Assembly (NCBI GenBank): GCA_032622095.1
Contig: CP136069.1
Span: forward strand, 71,011,319-71,075,318
DNA from: Siphonodentalium dalli
Lineage: Eukaryota; Mollusca; Scaphopoda; Gadilida; Siphonodentaliidae
Reading direction: 5' to 3'
DNA length: 64,000 nt
Shown: piece after piece, positions 11,539 through 22,360 of the stretch
Numbering within the stretch: position 1 is the stretch's first letter
Layout: each line of letters starts with the position of its first letter
Made by a program: the position numbers and the translations under genes
Notes under the pieces: generated by a model
What the model saw: the letters and a program-made list of their open reading frames with translations, nothing else
Databases searched by the model: none
Told to the model about the DNA's origin: nothing

Positions 11539-12158
11539 TTATAATGAAGTTTTCAGTCCAAGAACTGGTATTACATCACCATCGACAACTTGAAAATCTG
11601 AGACATGATTTCTGTCTTTGTAAGAATACAGTAAGGAAGCTTTTCCAACAGTGTTCATTTTGTGTCCAGAATACGATACTAGCTTGACTTTTGACTTAGC
11701 CATTTTGTCCTTGCTCAACTTGTCATGAATTGGGAATAACATTACATTTTGGGAATAACATTACACTGTGCAACAGTATCTATTTTAAACAGAACAGTTT
11801 TATCATTAGTCACCAAGCCAATGTTCCATTCATCTGCATCAGAACTGTCAACAGATAACACCATTTGTTCATCACTGTAAGCTTCATCGGTGACCATTTG
11901 AACTTTCTTCTTTGTTTTCTTCGTAAAACAACAGCGTTCGTAGTTATTTAACCCTTTGCAATAATTACAGCTCCTGCCATATGCAGGACAATTCATTTTG
12001 GTGTGAACTGTACCACATATTCCACAGGTGTATTTATTATCAGACATAGCACCTTTCACAGTTTCTGATTTTGGCTGCCATCTGCTCTTCTTTCCAAGTG
12101 TTAATTCCTTATCACGCTGCATTCTTTCACGTAAAGAATCCGAATCAATGCCACACAC
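11539..12158 (-). pseudogene. Gag zinc finger and aspartic protease region
   Basis: The frame 11742-12158 carries a Cys-rich zinc-binding segment around 11925-12035, with Cys-x2-Cys-x4-His-x4-Cys then Cys-x2-Cys. This is the RNA-binding finger of the element's Gag. It continues into a protease-like stretch ending 'IDTVAQCNVIPKM'. Retroviral-type aspartic proteases need Asp-Thr/Ser-Gly at this place; here Gly is replaced by Val, so the enzyme is probably dead. 11539-11742 continues the protease domain in another frame (VVDGDVIPVLGL). The order finger-protease-RT fits Ty3/gypsy. Confidence 0.82.
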
Positions 12159-12540
12159 GATGCGGTCTGACTTTTGGTACGCAGTTCCGTGACATAGTGG
12201 TCAATAGTGTCACCTGATCTCTGGTTGCAAATAAAAAGCAGTGACGTTCATATGTCAAGTTATTCTGCGGCGCACAGAATGCCTCGAATTTGCTTATTAG
12301 CAGGTCCAAGTCATTCGAGTCCTCTCTTGCAGCATACGAAAAGTTGTTGTATACTTCAAGTGCATCATCTCCAATCATATTCAGGAAGGTCATCACTGGA
12401 ACAGGTGCTTGATTTCTTTCAAGTCCAGATGCTCCTGAAAAGATTGTCCATTGCTGTTTCCATCTTCGCCAGTGATCAACAACATTGCCTGTTAACTTCG
12501 GTGGCTCTGGGGCCCTCAGCTGATCCATATATTTGTCCAT
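12145..12540 (-). pseudogene. Gag N-terminal part of the gypsy-like element
   Basis: A 131-codon frame starting 33 bp inside the 5' LTR with ATG at 12538-12540. It has the typical gypsy Gag pattern of Trp-rich segments ('WRRWKQQWTIF'), a Leu/Ile-rich region and 'EAFCAPQNNLTYERHCF', as in Gag proteins of animal Ty3/gypsy elements. It ends early. The natural continuation ('VCGIDSDSLRERMQRD') is in the overlapping frame 11742-12158, so frameshifts lie at about 12150-12210. Confidence 0.82.
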
Positions 12541-12561
12541 AGCTGTAGCTCCAGTCCTATA

Positions 12562-12573
12562 CTTCTGACACCA
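12562..12573 (-). other. tRNA primer-binding site
   Basis: On the - strand TGGTGTCAGAAG follows the 5' LTR directly. Its complement ends TGACACCA, as in the 3' end of Leu-type tRNAs, so priming by tRNA-Leu is likely. Confidence 0.7.
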
Positions 12574-12763
12574 TGTTAAATCATAAGATGTAAGCTGTGT
12601 TCTTGTATTATTGAGGTTTTAATATAACTGAACTATAGAGAAGTAAGCAGAATGATATATACAAAATATGTGATGCTTATCTATAATTGAGTACGACATT
12701 TGTATAAGGTACTGACTTCTATATGATTGTATTCGTGGGAATATGAACTCTCTATATATAACA
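12574..12763 (-). repeat. 5' LTR of the gypsy-like element
   Basis: 190 bp, pairs with 10373-10562. In - orientation a TATATAT stretch lies at its start. Confidence 0.9.
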
Positions 12764-13652
12764 GTTATATATTCCAAGATATTCCTGGGGTAACATTTAT
12801 TTTCTGAGGATAGGAATTAACAAAAAACCCTAAGCTTTTGCCCAATCCTCTTTTGAACATTTTAAAATGATATGTCGTGTCTATGTATTGTTTGTACTTG
12901 TGTTCTATTTAGTTAAAATAAAATATTGTTTAAACTATATCACTGTCCTGGAATAATTGGCAACTTAATATATATTACAAACAAATAGTCAAAACACGGC
13001 TCATGTGATAGCCTGAAAGGGAAAATGAGATCTCACTGGATAATTATGTATAAAATGTTGGTAATATTGGATACATATATACCTTATATGAGGGTGGCTT
13101 ATGGGCGAGTCGGCAACTGGTGACCCAACCACCCGATTGTCAACTCGACGAATTAATTAAGACTCACGCCAGATTCATCAGATATCATAAATATCTGATC
13201 AATCTTTCAGAGAACGATTATGGAAACTTACTCAGCTACTTCAAATATTTTAATATACGAAAGACTTAATACAATATTTATAGTTGTTGAAAACATTTCA
13301 TGTAGGTTTTCTGTTTGCTGTTTTTAAAACAGTATTGCTATGTAATTTGATATCCTGTTTTATATATATTCGCACATGGTCAGTTTCTAAAATGGTTCTG
13401 GCCCCAACCAAGCACTCCCGCTCTGATTTGGGTGTTTTTATTTGTATATATTTTGTTTCATTTTAGTCTAATTTTGCTTCACTCGATTTCGATAATCTGT
13501 TTCTTCTCGTCGTGATATGGCTTTGTCGCTAAAACGACGTTAAACCCCAATCAATCAATTATACCTTATACTATAGTGCTAGTACAGTATGTGCAGATAT
13601 CAGCTTCTGGTGGGTTACTTTATGTGTCCACAACATCGATGTACTACAATTA

Positions 13653-13657
<5 letters not shown>
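12764..13657. other. Gene-free stretch with a reverse copy of a mollusc-type dispersed repeat
   Basis: About 13490-13560 reads 'TCGTCGTGATATGGC...AACGACGTTAAACCCC', the reverse of the block near 2035-2110. I have seen this kind of repeat in molluscan sequences but cannot name the family. The rest shows nothing. Confidence 0.45.

Positions 13658-13718
<61 letters not shown>
13658..13718. repeat. (TA)n microsatellite
   Basis: About 61 bp of uninterrupted TA. Confidence 0.97.
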
Positions 13719-13721
<3 letters not shown>

Positions 13722-14855
13722 CTCAGCCGTTGGTACAAACAAATACAATAATTGATATGGTGACATGATTGCTGCATGCTCACTAAATATAATATATATG
13801 GAGTAATAGTGTATAGGGCGTTGTGTTCAAGGTTGGGAATCTTTGAGGTTCTCGACTACACAACTTATGAATTATGTTAACTGTATCAAATATGATCTAT
13901 TGGTGTTTAAAAGTAATATCCGGAATTTAAATAAACTACGTGGGCTCCTATAGCGACATCGTATGAGACTATGAGCCCTCCAGAATGTCGTTTCGCCGAT
14001 TTCCTTATCGTTTATAGGATGGCGACGGTGGTAGAATACTATAGTTTGATTAATCTGACGTGCCAACAACCGCCACGAGTCACTCGTGCGTGCCAGCTGG
14101 CGTAACAGTATATCTGGCGGTATCAAGCACGTATCTGTTTCTCGCCCTCAATGCCTTCATCGTGTCTATGATTTACGGAAACGACGGAATCTAACAGACC
14201 ATGGGATTGGCGTGTGTTGCAAACAAATCTCTTGTCGCCTTACGTTGACACTTGGATTTATCACCATGCCTTCCAATAGTCTCATACTTCCTGTATCGCC
14301 GATAATCAACGAACCGCAAATAATTTACACGATGTCGAATGAACCTACACATCAGTCGTTAAGAACATAGCACAGGCGGCAATAGTTGGGTGGGCCAAAG
14401 CTTGGGTTGGTCATATGTCTCTTTCGGTACCATTTAGTCGACGAGAATAGTCATGCAGTCGGTACACACTGCAAACAAACAATTGCCAAGGAGCATGTAT
14501 ATTTGCACGTTAAGTGTTTTCTTGACTGACAATGTAATCATGAAAGTCGTCGTTAACTGACAAACTTGTGGAAAATTATTCAATAATAGATTCAGTTTCG
14601 GTATGGTCACTTATACATGTATGTCAGATTCTTTATCTCGAAAAACATGGTCGCACAATTTCGGAATGTCAAAAGCGTTCCGATCGAGAACGGTTTCTAT
14701 ATCACAAATATGTCCGAGTCCACTTTCAGAGTCTGCAATTTTAAATATAGTAGAAACAAATTTGCAAGCCATATTCACCCCCGTGTACGTGGTATCGCCA
14801 AACCTGAGGGTATCACCAAGCCAGAAAATTGCGGTTTTGATAAATGAACAATCTT
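13719..14855. other. Gene-free stretch
   Basis: Short frames on both strands have no family signature. A hydrophobic reading near 14090-14180 was considered as a membrane exon but not supported. Confidence 0.35.
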
Positions 14856-15423
14856 CCCTCAGACGAAGCTATATATCTCACAGTTAAATGGTGATATCCA
14901 CTATTCAAAACATAATTTCACAAAGCGGGATGTTCCCTCAATGGGATAGCGACCATAGCTTGCTCTCACCCCGATATATTTAATAGAAATTCCGACTCAT
15001 TTCCGATTTTATCATAAATAGTAGACACTTTTTGACGTTAGGTAGTTCGTTTGAAACATAATTATCAGTCATAGATGGCGGAAATTATGGTGGGTACCCA
15101 CACTTGGACGCATATGGTATTTTTGCGAACCGCTGTGCAGGCTAGACAATTTTATGGTTAATTAAACATATATTTTTCTATTGATACACGCATTATCCGT
15201 CATCTATGACTGATAATTATGTCTCAAACGAACTACATAACGTCAAAAAGTGTCTACTATTTATGATAAAATCGGAAATGAGTCGGAATTTCTATTAAAT
15301 TTATCGGGGTGAGAGCAAGCTATGGCCGCTATCACATTGAGGGAACATTCCGCTTTACGAAATTATGTTTTGAATAGTGGATATCACCATTCAACTGGGA
15401 GATATATAGATTCTTCTGAGGGG
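14856..15423. mobile_element. Foldback element with arms of about 215-230 bp
   Basis: 14856 to about 15083 is an inverted copy of about 15190-15423, over roughly 215-230 bp with scattered mismatches. The outer ends read CCCTCAGA. About 110 bp of unique AT-rich sequence forms the loop. No coding capacity. It is a MITE or foldback DNA element. Transcribed on either strand it would make a long hairpin RNA. Confidence 0.85.
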
Positions 15424-16110
15424 TGTATTGAAGAGTTACACAGTAGTACACGTACTTCGTCGTAAACCATATATCATCCCTACCGCTTTCACTAGCTTGT
15501 TTACGTTGAATGAAACTTAGACTATGTTATTGAGAGGCTGACCCGGGGGGGGGGGGCTGGGAAAAAAAATTCGAGCACGTCTGCTGATTTTATCCTTTCG
15601 ACCCTTGTTGGGACCAACCCACCCCGCGCGTCCAAATTTGTTTCCGTTTTCGGCAGTTTTTTCTCGACAATTTTTGCACATCCACCCCCCCCACCTTTTA
15701 ACACTAAAACAGAGATTTGCGGGGGGATTCACTGTAAACAGCTGTATATGAATTTCTGTGCATACTATTTGTCATGGATGTTAACATTGACATGTAAATA
15801 GGAACGAGTCATTTTGGGGTCATTCGACCAAAAACAAAGTTTTAATCCAAACTCATTGCAAAAACAGTCAAAAAAACTTGAAAGAACAAAAATTTTGAGT
15901 TTCGGAAAAAAAAAATCTTGGTCACATCGAATACCCACCCACCCCGGCATGCGTGTTCGGAAAAAAATCCCCCCCCCCCCCCGGGACGACAGGAGATTTT
16001 GGCTGAATTCCGGAATAAATGTAAAATTGCTACAAATGACAAGAACTGTTGACAGAACATATACACTTGAGCTTGTTATTGATCGACGACATCATGGTAT
16101 GGCAGTGATG
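15424..16110. repeat. Dispersed repeat debris with G and C homopolymer runs
   Basis: A run of 11 G at about 15544-15554 and 14 C at about 15968-15981, each next to A-rich runs and 'ACCCACC' motifs, suggests two diverged copies of one repeat in opposite orientation. Between them, about 15765-15840 is a fragment of the roughly 161-bp satellite unit found at 28066-28690 and 52420-57320 ('GGAACGAGTCATTTTGGGG'). Confidence 0.6.
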
Positions 16111-16539
16111 GCTTGAAGGCTTCATGTTCAACTTCCAAGTCTTCAATGTCACACGTTGTTACAGTCAATCAACCACGCTAACTTATATCGATGTTGTCAC
16201 TAATTCATGAATATTATTCAATTCAATTCATTTAAATCTCATGTCCTTAACAAAGGCATTGAGATAAATATATTAAGTACATACAAATATGTACACTGAA
16301 GTAAATATGATCAGCATATGCCACATGCGTTATTGATGCATGGCTGCTGATTTATAAACATGCATTACACTTGTGTGTAGCTTAAACTGTCCAATTATAT
16401 CAGTTATGTGAAGATGGCTCAACTATTACGTCCTGAAATCCGAATTAGTGTAGTGTTTCGATTTATGCCACAACTGATTATCGTTCAACAGCAGAGTACC
16501 ACAAGAATTGAGGTAGGAAATTGGCGTTATTACCTCATT
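16111..16539. other. Spacer upstream of the possible signal-peptide exon
   Basis: AT-rich, no repeat recognised. The open frame continues upstream of 16540 to an ATG at 16408, but those extra 44 residues are not signal-like. Confidence 0.3.
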
Positions 16540-16612
16540 ATGAAAACTTGGCAGGTGTTACTTCCCATAGTTGCCCTTTGTCTGTCACTAAGTACTTTAG
16601 TTTTAACGACAG
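16540..16612 (+). CDS. Possible signal-peptide exon (first coding exon), uncertain
   Basis: From ATG at 16540 the frame reads MKTWQVLLPIVALCLSLS and continues hydrophobic to a Thr-Thr-Gly end, a classic signal peptide with a basic start, hydrophobic core and small residues. At 16612 the sequence is ACAG|GTGCGC, a plausible donor in phase 1. This matches the phase of the sushi-gene exons on the same strand from 45167 onward. An A at -3 of the ATG fits good initiation context. The donor lacks the usual GTRAGT. The intron would be about 28.5 kb. It may belong to another gene, or to none. Confidence 0.25.
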
Positions 16613-17254
16613 GTGCGCATTCGTATAGCAGCGATGTGTGGAAATGCGGCATAGACAGAGTCGCTGGAGTCAATGCTATTATGCCAAAGCATTGATTAAA
16701 GCGGCTTAGATCAAAGCTGCTAGGTAAACCCTTCATGTTATATATCCCCTCTCAGCGCGTCGGTTTCTTATGCATTATAGAATGATGCAGTCACTCAGTA
16801 AGCTTTATGTCGAATCGCGACGGGCAAATTCTACTCGAGAGTCGCGTAATCTGCTTTCTTATTTGAAAAGCTAACCCTTGTGGCAGATAAGGGCTAGCTT
16901 TACTCCCCGATATATATCGAGTTTGTCTATGAAGGCTCCTAACTTCTTAAGCTGTTCCTTGCATAATGGGATATCTGTTTATATCAACCCAATGTCGTCC
17001 ACTGTCAGAAAACGTAAACGGCGTTGGTCTGCATGCACTGCTTCTGACTGGATCCCAAAATGTGTTGGACAAAGCCAGAAACCAAGTTGGGCGTTAATAA
17101 ATTTCAAATATCCCGAAAACTAGGTGGGATATGAGGCAAATCGAGACATTCAACTGCTTCGGTTATACGGATGTGTGTATGGACGTGGCGACGGGGGATG
17201 GTTGGGGGAGGGTCTCATCCCACAACTTTGGTCAAAAGAGTTGGAAATTTATTG
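16613..17254. other. Gene-free stretch
   Basis: Nothing recognised; short frames only. Confidence 0.35.
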
Positions 17255-17540
17255 CCTGACACAACATTAGTTAGACATTTTACACCACATATGTTGAAAT
17301 TGTCCCCATTGCTTGATAATTCAACCAATAATTAGTGGGGAATTTGTTATTTTTAGACGAACACTAGCATAGTTTTCTACTTTTGGTCAAAGTTTGTGTC
17401 TGAAATGGCCATTAGTTGAATATTTTCCAAACGTCAGGCTGGAGCCAACATTCTGAAGCTTGGGTGCGTGTTGGAACGTTCCAACCCAAGGAAGCGAAAA
17501 TGGAATGGTCTGCATGGTTCGTGAGGGGGTGCAGTTGGAC
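17255..17540. repeat. Dispersed repeat, copy A
   Basis: Shares a series of motifs with 48955-49150 and 61235-61510 in the same order: 'ACACCA', 'TTG.TTGAT.TTCCAACCA', 'TTGGTCAAA', 'TCTGA.A..G..ATTAGTTG', then 'TTCCAACCCAA'. A shorter match is near 37195-37245. Family unknown. Confidence 0.6.
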
Positions 17541-18034
17541 ATTTGAAGATGTACACCCCAACGGATACCATATAGCCATGTCGTAAATGTGTGGCGTGTA
17601 CGGTATAAACTATAACAGTTACTGCGTCGTGTATAGTGATAACGCGAATCGGATGTCTGCCAATAAGGCATACATTATCAAGTTATAGTTTCACCATTTA
17701 TTTTCTAAATCAGGCTTATATATCTAGTTCGATGCAACTTATACTGTTGGCGTCTTGGGGGCCAGTTTGGTTGGTAGGGTTAATATTACTGTGGACGCAT
17801 CAGAAGCTGCCAGTGCTGGGTAAATGACAGCACATTTGGTCATAAACTGAATTCGGATTTAGTTTGTCGTTGTTTCAGCCATATTACAAGTTTTTCAGTT
17901 TCGGGTGTTGGAGAAAATATGGCGCAAGACTTAATTTCGCCGAGAACTCGCTCCATTGCACGTACACACCGCATATCCAGGAAGCAACCGACAAACTTCA
18001 CAGGTTCACAAATCAAGTTACCTTCCATTTGTTA
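17541..18034. other. Gene-free stretch
   Basis: No gene or repeat recognised. Confidence 0.35.
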
Positions 18035-18150
18035 AAGCTCCGGACCACGCATCCACAGACGAAGCACCTGTTCATATATATTCAATTAATCAGAATGTTC
18101 GCTCAGATATTGGGATGCGGCTCCCGCTACCAAAAACGCGATTCGTTGCG
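18035..18150. repeat. Dispersed repeat, paired with 23165-23280
   Basis: About 115 bp, direct orientation, including the shared run 'ATTCAATTAATCAGAATG' and 'CACGCATCCACAGAC'. In one frame both copies read a similar peptide ('IYSINQNVRS'). They could be remnants of a coding element, but no family is recognised. Confidence 0.6.
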
Positions 18151-18206
18151 GAATATGAAAGTTTGAGCCATTAATATAGATATTTAAGAAATGACTCTTG
18201 CTTTGA

Positions 18207-18293
18207 TTTAGGTTATGTGTTATAACCGAAACGTTTGAAGACATATATGTATAGTAAATCTGTCTTATAACTGTTCGGTTATAACCCATAATC
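18207..18293. repeat. Short inverted repeat (hairpin)
   Basis: 'GTTATAACCGAA' near 18219-18230 pairs with 'TTCGGTTATAAC' near 18273-18284. The arms extend to about 20 bp with mismatches. Confidence 0.6.
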
Positions 18294-18779
18294 TTAATCG
18301 AAACAAGAGTTATTTTTTATAATTTAATCCGTCATTTCACAGGAGAACCACCATACGTAGAACGCACAAGTAATACTAGCGTAAACTTTGAGATTATTTC
18401 TGAAGAAAAATACCCACGCAGTTGAAACAGACACGATGTTACTAAAACATCTACTTGTCAATTGATTCAGCTTTTTGATTGGCTCGTCGCAACTGATCAC
18501 GCACATGTCAGATGTGGTGTGCATGTGCGATTGATATAGTTCCCGTGGTGACACTTGTTAGTTTTAATTTTGGTGTTTCATTTCTTTGCAAATGTTAGCA
18601 CCAGTCTTGTCGAGTTGTAGATACCTGTGAACTGATTATTATCTGATAGTACGGTTATTGGCAATGAAGTCATACCAGAATGAATTATGGTGAAACATCG
18701 GAATTCCATTTTAAATCGTGGGAAGTATCGACTAGTTTTCATTTAAATTGTTAGGAACCCGGTACATAGGCATGGTCCC
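18294..18779. other. Gene-free stretch
   Basis: Nothing recognised. Confidence 0.3.
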
Positions 18780-18936
18780 ATGATTAGATTATTCAAAAAT
18801 ATAATAAATAACAGCGCACTCTTTTGTCGTAGATTTCGGCCCCACGGCCTTTAACAGCGGCAATACAGTTTTGAGGATTGACATGCACGGCTCAAAACAT
18901 CAGTTCAATATAACTAACGTTGTAGAGAGGAAGTAC
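18780..18936. repeat. Left member of an inverted repeat pair around the Penelope-like element
   Basis: Reverse complement of 22361-22539. Shared runs include 'ATGATTAGATTATTCAAAAA' and 'GACATGCACGGCTCAAAAC'. Confidence 0.75.
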
Positions 18937-19058
18937 GTCACACTACGTACTACTTTCTGGTGAAGTACGGACGTACAACAAAGAGCCCAAATGGCGCCGG
19001 TAGAATTTGTTTTAGTGTTTGAAAAGTTGAGCTTTAATAAGAGTGTAGCGGTGTAGTG

Positions 19059-19459
19059 TTAACCCTTTACCCAACAAACCGGCCAAAACCGGCCAAATAA
19101 AGCTTCAACAGCCTAAAATATCTTCGGTCTGTCTCAATAAAACCATACAAATATGGATATCATTGGAACCGGCTCCTTGACCACATTGTGATAGTTACAG
19201 TTATGCCCTGTGCCAATGCATTCTCTTATATATGCGAGTCGACCATAGGTCGCCTCGCATATATAAGAGAATGCATTGGCCTAAAAAAAAATCTTTTTTT
19301 AACACTTTTTACCATTTTTTCTTACATTCTTTAACAATTTTATAATTTTTAATGTGTTAAGCCAATGCATTCTCTTATATATGCGAGGCGACCTATGGTC
19401 GACTCGCATATATAAGAGAATGCATTGGCACAGGGCCCTTCTGTTGGGTAAAGGGTTAA
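19059..19459 (+). mobile_element. piggyBac-like MITE with two internal hairpins, copy 1
   Basis: Flanked by TTAA at 19059-19062 and 19456-19459, with termini CCCTTTACCCAACA and its complement. TTAA targets and CCCTTT ends are typical of piggyBac. Inside are two near-perfect palindromes of about 66 bp (19212-19279 and 19364-19430). Each is made of a 26-bp arm starting CCAATGCATTCTCTTATATA, and the two are inverted relative to each other. An A/T-rich core lies between. No transposase. It is inserted at the 3' end of the Penelope-like frame. Confidence 0.88.
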
Positions 19460-21660
19460 AGCTCAACAATGTTCCCAGTCTTTGAATCCATTGGTCCTCC
19501 CTGATTAATCTTAGCTCTATCGACCCCTTCATGACAGTAATGATATGCACGGCCAACTCATTTATCGAGTGTGTCCTGTGAGACCGAAATTTTCAGCAAT
19601 TGGTGGCGAATGTCACTTAAAGGTTTGGTGAATCTCTCCCACAGGTGTCCTGTTTCACCAACATATACCGTCTCTTTGTTTACACCACATTACTCGTTCG
19701 GCAAATCACTTTCGTATGTACATTTTCAGGGAATTTACGTATACCACCCGTGTGGAAGACATATGTTGCTGATATCCGCGGGCACTTTTTACACGACGAA
19801 TCACAGCTCCCTTCCTGGGCACATACCAAGCGACGCGTTTTTGCCTGTACCAATGTGTCATACAAATTAGTGTCCCGCGTGTAAGCCACAGTCGGTGGTG
19901 ATGGAAAACCTCACTCATTCTATCAGATTGATATCATGTCCCATGCAAGATGCTTCTTCGTTATGCTTTGTATATCCGGTAGCGATAGCGATCTTGAAAC
20001 AGTTGTAACTAATGGTGTCCCCTCTTGCTTCTTTTTAGCCCTATCTACCGTCTTCAGCAAATCATTCCTATCCAATTTGTCGACCTTTTGTAGTTGTGCT
20101 TCAATAAATTGACGTCTCTCGGCTGCCTCTTCAATAGTCTCCTATGTCTACAATAGTCGTTATTCCTCTCACAGATGCGAATCCGAATACATATATACAC
20201 TACCGTTCTCTGCATATGGGTACGATGGCATGACTTCCAATTCAAATATAGCTGCTTGTATTGCGGTTTCTGGAACATATCCGTATATATACCCCCGCGT
20301 CAACAGATACGTAGGCATCCAAGAAATCAATTATGTATCTGTGGTATATGAATTCAACCTTAATGTGCTGGTGTATAGTATTTGCATATTTAATGAACTT
20401 GTGTAGGCTGTCAATATCTCCATCCGAGATCCCGAATATATAATCAATGTACCTTCCGAAGAACATCAATTTATGTGGATATTGCAGTAAAGCATCGTTC
20501 CATTTACGCACGAAACAACACGCAAAAGTTTTACCCAGCCTGAAACCAATAGAGACACCGTCTGTTTGCTTATACATCCTTTCGTGGAATGAGAAAACAT
20601 TACTATCCAACACTTCATCATTTCCATTACATGATCTGTTTCAATAAGCGGTTTTGTTCTTCTATTCAGAGCTTCTTCGCATGGATCAAGGCCCTCTGAT
20701 ATTGGTGTTGAGGGATATAACTTTACTTTGTCCAGGCAGAAGAGTGTAGCTCTATATGGAATGTTGCCCTTACAATGACCATCAGCTTATTAGTAAAACG
20801 GGTAGTGTCTTTAATGAAACTAGGAGAACTATAGAGACAGATTTCCGAAGTTTATATTCCGCAAGTCGCTCAGTTGGCGTATTCATCCCACTAACTATCG
20901 CCCTGAATGGAATGTCCTTTGTGTTTACTTTTGGATTGCCAGTTGTCGTATGTTTAGGTTCAATATAGCGACTGAGATCACGATATCGCATCCGATCTCC
21001 TCAACTTTTACTGTAACTTCTTTACTTTTCCGTCAACTTTCTGCGCATTATCCTTATCTACCTCCATGTATGAATCGCTGCATTCCATTTCATCATTCAT
21101 CCCGTAGTTGAAGAAATACTATCTCAGTCATATATGGCTCTCCCATTCCAATAAATCGTCTAGGAGTTCGTCCATCTTTATATTCCGGTGCGAGTGTATG
21201 GATTGTAACCCCTTTGATCTCAATGATGCATGTACCTCTGGCAAAGTCAGCTCAACAGAAGATCATCACGGTTGACCCACCATTCACTGATTTATTCACA
21301 ATGACTATTGTTCCGTCCCCCATTGTATACTCACCCATGTTGTCGTTACCATCGCATTCCTCACTATAATATATTTTCCCTGTAGACGCAAGTACGATTG
21401 GTTGGTTGTCGATCGATCAAACGTGCAAGCATGTCCTGACTGTCCTTGTGTTTGTGAATTATCAACGTTTGGCACATTCACTTGCTCAAAACAATCATTC
21501 TTATCTCAATCTCCCTCCAATTAAGTAATTCACGTTCACCACAAGGGTTTATTGATAAAATTAACTGCAGTTCATTATGTAATTGTGTGAGTCTATTCCA
21601 TGCAATAAGATCCATCAATTTATACGTTGGATCGTCTTTTATTTTCTGACAGCGGTATAT
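19460..21660 (-). pseudogene. Penelope-like element: RT and GIY-YIG endonuclease, decayed
   Basis: Read on the - strand. 20782-20991 has RT motif 'PFRAIVSGMNTPTERLAEY'. 20242-20613 has the palm and thumb ('FFGRYIDYIFGIS', 'EFIYHRYIIDFLDAYVS') typical of Penelope-like RT. The catalytic Tyr-x-Asp-Asp box reads Tyr-Ile-Asp-Tyr, so one Asp is lost. About 19633-19668 reads 'VYVGETGHLWERF', the GIY-YIG nuclease core, and 19460-19556 has the downstream Arg...Glu-x-x-Trp-Ile helix. Several frameshifts and stops break it. Upstream frames to about 21660 look like the N-terminal part ('KIKDDPTYKLMDLIAWNRL'). Its 3' end abuts MITE copy 1. Confidence 0.85.
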
Positions 21661-22105
21661 ATAATATGCAACATATCCTCCATATAGGACCTATATATAA
21701 TAGGACATATATATAATATATATAGGACCTAAATATCCACATAGGTTCATATTAGATTTCTTTGATTCTGAAATAAACTCATATAGAACTTATGCACGTT
21801 ATTCCATTGAATGGCGCCGACCGCAGTGAACACACATTATAAAGAACGTTAATCGGGTAAGTCGTGTCGATGAAAGCAGTAGATTAAATAGTGTCTATAT
21901 ATATATGAGCTTATTTCGTCATGAAATAAGCTCTATACGGGCTTACTTTGAACGACATATTTTACGCCCACGCAGAGCGTATTTGTCCTCAAATAAGCTC
22001 AATATGGGCCTAAAGTGAGACAATTAAAGTAAGCCCGTAATACGCTTATACTTTCACGAGATAAGGCTGATATATAACTCACCGACATCTAAGTCAGATT
22101 CCCAT
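21661..22105. repeat. TA-rich tract and dispersed repeat
   Basis: 21650-21740 is ATATATAGGAC-type low complexity. 21895-22080 has several 'AAATAAGC' and 'GGGCTTA' motifs in both orientations, resembling about 5800-5890. Confidence 0.5.
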
Positions 22106-22292
22106 TTAACCCTTTACCCAACAGAAGGGCCCTGTGCCAATGCATTCTCTTATATATGAGAGTCGACCATAGGTCGCCTCGCATATATAAGAGAATGCAT
22201 TGGCTTAACACATTAAAAATTATAAAATTGTTAAGGAATTTAAGAAAAAATGGCCAATGCATTCTCTTATATATGCGAGGCGACCTATGGTC
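22106..22292 (-). mobile_element. piggyBac-like MITE, copy 2 (truncated)
   Basis: Starts with TTAA and CCCTTTACCCAACA, opposite in orientation to copy 1. The first hairpin is complete and the core is shortened. Identity to the family stops in the middle of the second hairpin at about 22292. The missing end includes the other terminus. Confidence 0.85.
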
Positions 22293-22360
22293 CAATGAGT
22301 GTCCAAATTATAATAGAATTAATCCAATCCAGTATAAGGGACGTCGTTTAGGTATAATAG

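Larger units (their letters stand above)
10373..12763 (-). mobile_element. Ty3/gypsy-like LTR retrotransposon, internally deleted
   Basis: Two 190-bp direct repeats (10373-10562 and 12574-12763) start TGTTAAATC and end ATATAACA, with about ten differences by eye. Five-base flanks GATAT and GTTAT form a target-site duplication with one mismatch. On the - strand the interior runs Gag, CCHC-type zinc finger, protease and RT, then stops shortly before the 3' LTR. RNase H and integrase are missing. The interior is 2011 bp, against several kb in a full element. Frameshifts break Gag from the zinc finger and RT into two pieces. It cannot move without help. Confidence 0.92.

Noticed and set aside
14060-14400. 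Hydrophobic reading that might be a receptor transmembrane exon
   Set aside because: No conserved receptor motif, frame interrupted by stops, no convincing splice borders.
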